A stretch of 23,714 bases of DNA. It comes from Cylindrodendrum hubeiense. Its lineage: Eukaryota; Ascomycota; Sordariomycetes; Hypocreales; Nectriaceae. Positions 19,880 through 23,714 of this stretch are shown piece after piece; the stretch's first letter is position 1, and every line of letters starts with the position of its first letter. The notes beneath the pieces were generated by a model, which did not search any database, was not told where the DNA came from, and saw only the letters and a list, made by a program, of their open reading frames with translations. The DNA lies in contig JAANBB010000542.1 in the NCBI GenBank assembly GCA_014621425.1, forward strand, positions 1-23,714. Direction: 5' to 3'. Position numbers and translations under genes: made by a program.

Positions 19880-21701
19880 TTAGCAGTCGCATCTCTCGTA
19901 GTGGCGAGGGAAGGGCACGACATCGCGAATATTGGGCACTCCAGTTAAGTAACTCAGGAGACGATCAAAGCCCAGGCCAAAACCACCATGAGGAGGTGAT
20001 CCCCAGCGACGCAGGTCAAGGTACCAGGCCAGGTCTTTACCCTTTCCGGTTCTCTTGTTGGGGACTTCGAGGCCGAGGGCGCGCATGTTATCCTCGAGTT
20101 GCGGAAGGCGGTGCTCACGCATGGAGCCACCCGCAAGCTCACCGAGGTTGGGCACCAGGAGGTCAAAGCAGTCTACCGTCGGGCCTTCGGCAGGCGAGGC
20201 GGCAGCCTGGCGCATGTAGAAGGCCTTGATTTCGCGCGGGTACTGGGTGATGAAGACGGGTACGTAGGCATCGGCGACTGGATCGAAGCCAACCAGCTCG
20301 GCTAGGTACTTTTCGTGCTCCGACTGGAGGCCAGAACCCCATGTAGGCTTGTGTTCGAACTGGTCGGCAACGGGCTTGAGCATCCCGATGGCTTCGCTAT
20401 ATGTAATACGGGGCCATTGCTTAGAGGTGAGCATGCCTCGCCAGCGGCGGTCCAGCTGGATCTGGTCGACCAAATCCTCGTAGGCCAGCCGCTCAGCTGG
20501 ATCCTTGGAGTCGACACGGTTCTTCTCGAGCTCGGTCGCGGCGTTGAGTTCCTTGAGGCCTCGAGTAAGCGAGTTCAACATGCGCTGCGCCAGACCCATG
20601 ACCTCATCCATATCCTCGACGAAGCTCATCTCAGCCTCGAGCATGTAGAACTCACTCAGGTGTCTCGAGGTATCGCTCTGCTCGGCACGGAAGGTTGGAG
20701 ACAGAGTCCAGACATTGCCAAGGGCCTGGGCGAGAGCCTCGAGGTGAAGTTGGGATGAGACTGTGAGGTACTTGGCGTCGCGGAAGAACTCAGTGGAACC
20801 GTTGGCCTTGACAGCAAAGGCTTCGCCGGCGCCTTCACAGTCCGAGGAAGTGATGATGGGGGGATGCGTCTGCTGGAACTTTTCGTGGAAGAAGAACTGG
20901 GTGAGAAGAGCAGTGGCATCGGAGCGGAACCGTAAAAGGGTAGAGTTGAGAGGAGTGCGTGGACGGAGGTGAGAGATTGTCCGGAGGCTTTCAGGGGTTT
21001 GATATTTGTTCTGGATAGGGTAGGACTGGAGGTTGGACGTTAGAATAAAGATCAGGAAGCGGCTCCACAGGGATATGCCATTGACGGCCATGAACGTACC
21101 TGAGGATCGGATGGGCCTAGAAGTTCAACCTCGGTGACTTGAAGTTCAGCGGTAGTCGACTTGGAAGCAATGGTAGCTGTGCTCGTGGCCGATGAGTCCC
21201 CAGGGGTAGCCGAGACATCCACAACATCGACTTTGCTGTCTCCTCCACTAGTATCAATAGATCCATCTGGGGAGGCAACTTCGACTCCTTCAAGTTGCCT
21301 CTTGTCCCCATCAACCCAGGTTCCCCTGAGGCGAACTGCAGCTCCTGGGCGCATCCTGTGAGGCCATTAGCATCTGGTATCTATCCATTGAAGCACGATG
21401 AGAGAGAGACAATGAGATTGACATACTCTGCAGCCAATGTCTTGTCAACGACAACCTGGACTGGCCTCATTGAGGAGCCATCGGTGATGTCGATGAAGCG
21501 CACGCCTGAGCTCTTGCGTACCGATCTCACCCATCCGCAGACCTCAACATCCGGGATTCTGGCTACGGGGCCCCAGGCTTTCAGGTCTGCAACTGTCTTG
21601 ATGTCCCGCTGGGACTCACCAGGGACGCGGACGGAGTAATATCTCCGCGCGGCCCAAAGCCGGGCTGTGCCGGGGAGCCTCGCGGCGTGGAGGAGGCGCA
21701 T
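19880..21701 (-). CDS. SLM5: Mitochondrial asparaginyl-tRNA synthetase (exons 21701-21427, 21355-21100, 21025-19880)
   Basis: This class IIb enzyme charges mitochondrial tRNA-Asn with asparagine using ATP. The spliced product is 558 aa. The first 25 residues are rich in Arg, Ala and Leu without acids (MRLLHAARLPGT, then RRYYS), a typical mitochondrial presequence. An OB-fold anticodon-binding domain follows (VCGWVRSVRKSSGVRFIDITDG). A Ser/Thr/Asp-rich insert is coded by exon 2. The core starts with SYPIQNKYQTPE at 178 and LRPRTPLNSTLLRFRS. The run ITSSDCEGAGEAF marks AsnRS rather than AspRS. Motif 2 is FRAE (289-292) with RHLSEFYMLEAE (298-309). Motif 3 is GGFGLGFDRL (524-533) with the ATP-binding Arg532. 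The protein ends HYERCDC, typical of the family. The longer cytosolic enzyme is a separate gene, not in this window. Confidence 0.95.
21026..21099 (-). other. SLM5: Second intron of SLM5 (74 nt)
   Basis: Donor GTACGT (from 21099), branch-site match TTCTAAC, acceptor CCTCCAG (ending 21026), phase 0. Splicing joins GPSDPQ to SYPIQNKYQTPE, the expected start of the AsnRS catalytic core. A second AG 12 nt further in would delete SYPI and is less likely. Confidence 0.9.
21356..21426 (-). other. SLM5: First intron of SLM5 (71 nt)
   Basis: Donor GTATGT (from 21426), branch-like GCTAAT, acceptor CTCACAG (ending 21356). Splicing completes a Glu codon (GA|G) and joins the VVVDKTLAA end of exon 1 to MRPGAAVRLRGTW, keeping the OB-fold strands in order. 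Confidence 0.9.
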
Positions 21702-22560
21702 GGCGTGTGGTAATGGGATGTGATGGCGGTTGAGATGGGTCAGAGCAACGATGAATGGGGACTAGCTCCAGGTTCAGGGAGCGGGTGGCATTAGAGAGGA
21801 CAACCGGGCCGCGAACGTGCAGACGTTGGAGAAAAGAAGTGAGTTGTCTTTGATGGCGAGGAGCGAAGCCGTGGAGCCTCACTGCAAGGGATGAGATGTT
21901 GGCGGCTCGTCGTGAGCCGATCGAGCTTGGGTGGAGAATTTTTAGGCCGATTGGCGATAGTGAAGATGCGATTGGCGGGCGACAACGGAGCAACTTCCCT
22001 TGTGGTTGGCAGTCAGCTGCTGTAGCACAACGTAAATTTAGTAGATGTCCATTGTGCATTTTTCTTCTTAAGGGTTGGTCTTTCTGAGACGATGATAATA
22101 TTTGGGCGTACTCCCAATTGTCAGGGCTTATTAGTCCGTTTTTCTTTACGTATTTCGCTAAGAATCTAAGCTCCCGTGGCGATGGCATATCAGATGGCAT
22201 ATTCGATGGCTGACTGAAACTCTGGCTGGCCGGTAGGTTGACTTAAGGCCCAGGAAGCTGGAAAACCGTCACGCCGCACAGCATAGGTGCACTGCAGCGG
22301 ATCCGAGTCGCTGGGAGCGCTGGAGTGACAGGCCTGAGCAGCTCTGGAGGCGCTGGAAGCTCGGGCGGTCCAGCCTCACAGCCCGTCCAGCACCCAACCT
22401 GGGCGGCGATCAGCCATCGGGCTACCTTGTTCATACATAGTGCGAAGACAGGGCCGTGCTAATACCGGCAGGCACTTTGTACGTAGGAAGTAATGGATGC
22501 GATGACGAGACTTGGGCTAGCTGAGTGGGGGTTTCAACGACATGGGTCTTGTCAACTTCC
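21702..22560 (-). promoter_or_regulatory. 5' region of SLM5
   Basis: Upstream DNA of SLM5. A frame with an ATG at 22200 runs 194 codons in another frame and overlaps the SLM5 start. Its first part is unusually AT-rich and is discussed as a finding. A GATGGCATAT duplication lies near 22181-22202. No other gene is recognised. Confidence 0.4.
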
Positions 22561-23714
22561 TTCTTTCTGACAACCTCTCTCAACGTCACAGCCCACCAAC
22601 AGCAACACCAACGGCAACACCAACGGCAACACCAAGGCCAGCAAAACCAATAACTAATCAACCCCGGCGCCCGCATGAGTAGCACATACATTGTGCAGTT
22701 GGATTTGTTTCTTCCAACCCCACAGCCGCACTCCCGGCTCGCAACTCTGCCTCTTTCATCATGGCCACAGTCACTTCGCCACAGTGCTAATTCCCCCACA
22801 AGGCCCGACACCGCATAAGGATGCGAACTCGACTCTCGCACAGCAGATGCCCAAACACACCGACCGATACGACAAGTTCCCCGAGGGCGGAAAAAGCAAA
22901 GAAGAAACCCACACCGCATCGCATCCTCCCGCCCCATCTCAGCCTCGGCTCCTTGTTGTCTCGCAACATGCGTCTTAACTGGGCCCTGTTTGTCTCACAC
23001 CTTGCTTGGCTCGCTCGAATCCCCAGTTTGCGCACTGGATGTCACCTCTCATTGTCATCTCTCAGTCCCCGCCGCCTCAAGACTCTACCGGCCTTGGGAG
23101 CTTCACTGCCGCGAAATGGAGCTCGGCTACGACGTGATTCGCCGATTCCAAACCCTAGGCGTCTGTTTTCGGCTCTCCATCATAGACACTGTTTCTGGAG
23201 TCTTCTGTGATGTGCAGGTGCCGGTGGCACCCCTCACTCCATCACACCCCCCACACACACACTCACACACACTCGACCGCATCTCACATCCTTCTTCCTA
23301 GCCCCGGCTGTCCACCTCGATAGGACGAAATATGACGGGCTAGGATGGCCCAGGACGGGGCTGTGGACACAAGCATCGACCAGGCGAGATGACGGGGTTC
23401 CACAGATCTAGATTCGCAACAATGTCCCGGCCAGCAGTGTCTCATGGCTACGACGAACATCGCCGTCGTCCCCTGTCCCGGTCGTCAAGCCGCCCAACCA
23501 CGACGGCCACTAGCTCCGTCTGAGATCGCGGCGCCGCCTGTGTTGCCGTGAGATCTTGCAGCAGCTCCACGGTTCCCGACAGCTTGACGCGGCATCGCCC
23601 AGTGTAGCCCACCCCCGTCCCGTCAACTTGGATACCGGAGCGCCCCGTTGTGCCAGCTTGCTTTGGCGTCTTGGCCCCTCCCAGGATGCATCCCCAACTC
23701 CCTTGTTCCCAGTC
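22561..23714. other. Right-end region, probably promoter or leader of a gene beyond the window
   Basis: The plus strand becomes pyrimidine- and CA-rich (for example 23243-23274 and the CTTCTTCCTAG near 23291-23301), as in many fungal promoters and leaders. A short frame from the ATG at 23116 (MELGYDVIRRFQTLGVCF) is coding-like but ends at 23301 and shows no family likeness. I cannot define a gene here. Confidence 0.35.
22601..22637. repeat. 12-nt unit repeated about three times
   Basis: GGCAACACCAAC-type units (AGCAACACCAAC, GGCAACACCAAC, GGCAACACCAAG) run in tandem. No coding context is supported. Confidence 0.8.

Noticed and set aside
1..23714. Biosynthetic cluster, CRISPR array, phage or other dedicated system
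   Set aside because: The four recognised genes are unrelated housekeeping or regulatory genes, and none of the hallmark enzymes or arrays is present.

Overview
The window reads as nuclear DNA of a filamentous ascomycete, most likely a Sordariomycete and possibly of the Hypocreales. The reasons are short introns (56 to 135 nt) with GTATGT/GTACGT/GTAAGT donors and CTAAC/CTGAC branch sites, a GC-rich coding style, and closest family resemblance to fungal Sys1, Cft2, Pac2 and mitochondrial AsnRS. The organism call is an inference; no marker gene is present.

Four protein genes are well supported. From the left: SYS1 (plus strand, one intron, 215 aa), a Golgi membrane protein that recruits Arf-like GTPases; CFT2 (minus strand, one intron, 950 aa), the CPSF-100 subunit of the pre-mRNA 3'-end processing complex, tail-to-tail with SYS1; PAC2 (minus strand, intronless coding region, 440 aa), a WOPR-domain transcription regulator; and, after a very long gap, SLM5 (minus strand, two introns, 558 aa), the mitochondrial asparaginyl-tRNA synthetase. 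They are unrelated in pathway and do not form a cluster or operon.

Between CFT2 and PAC2 (4217-6011) lie the CFT2 5' region, a palindrome plus decayed reading frame that looks like a repeat remnant (about 5250-5570), and the PAC2 3' region. From the PAC2 start (7334) to the SLM5 3' end (about 19.25-19.88 kb) there are about 12 kb with no gene I can recognise. This is the 5' side of PAC2, so it may be an outsized regulatory domain or hold small, fast-evolving or non-coding genes. It carries many short tandem duplications, a 13-nt minisatellite, a canonical G-quadruplex motif, a G-run/C-run hairpin, a doubled CCAAT box, and a few weak coding candidates (14393-14767, 17657-17842, 19320-19879). 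The right end (21702-23714) is the SLM5 5' region followed by pyrimidine-rich DNA that looks like the promoter of a gene beyond the window.

I found no tRNA, rRNA, CRISPR array, intact transposon, secondary-metabolite enzyme or other clearly new system. The most interesting points are the long desert upstream of a WOPR master-regulator gene, the decayed element at 5.3 kb, and coding-like open frames just after the SLM5 stop.
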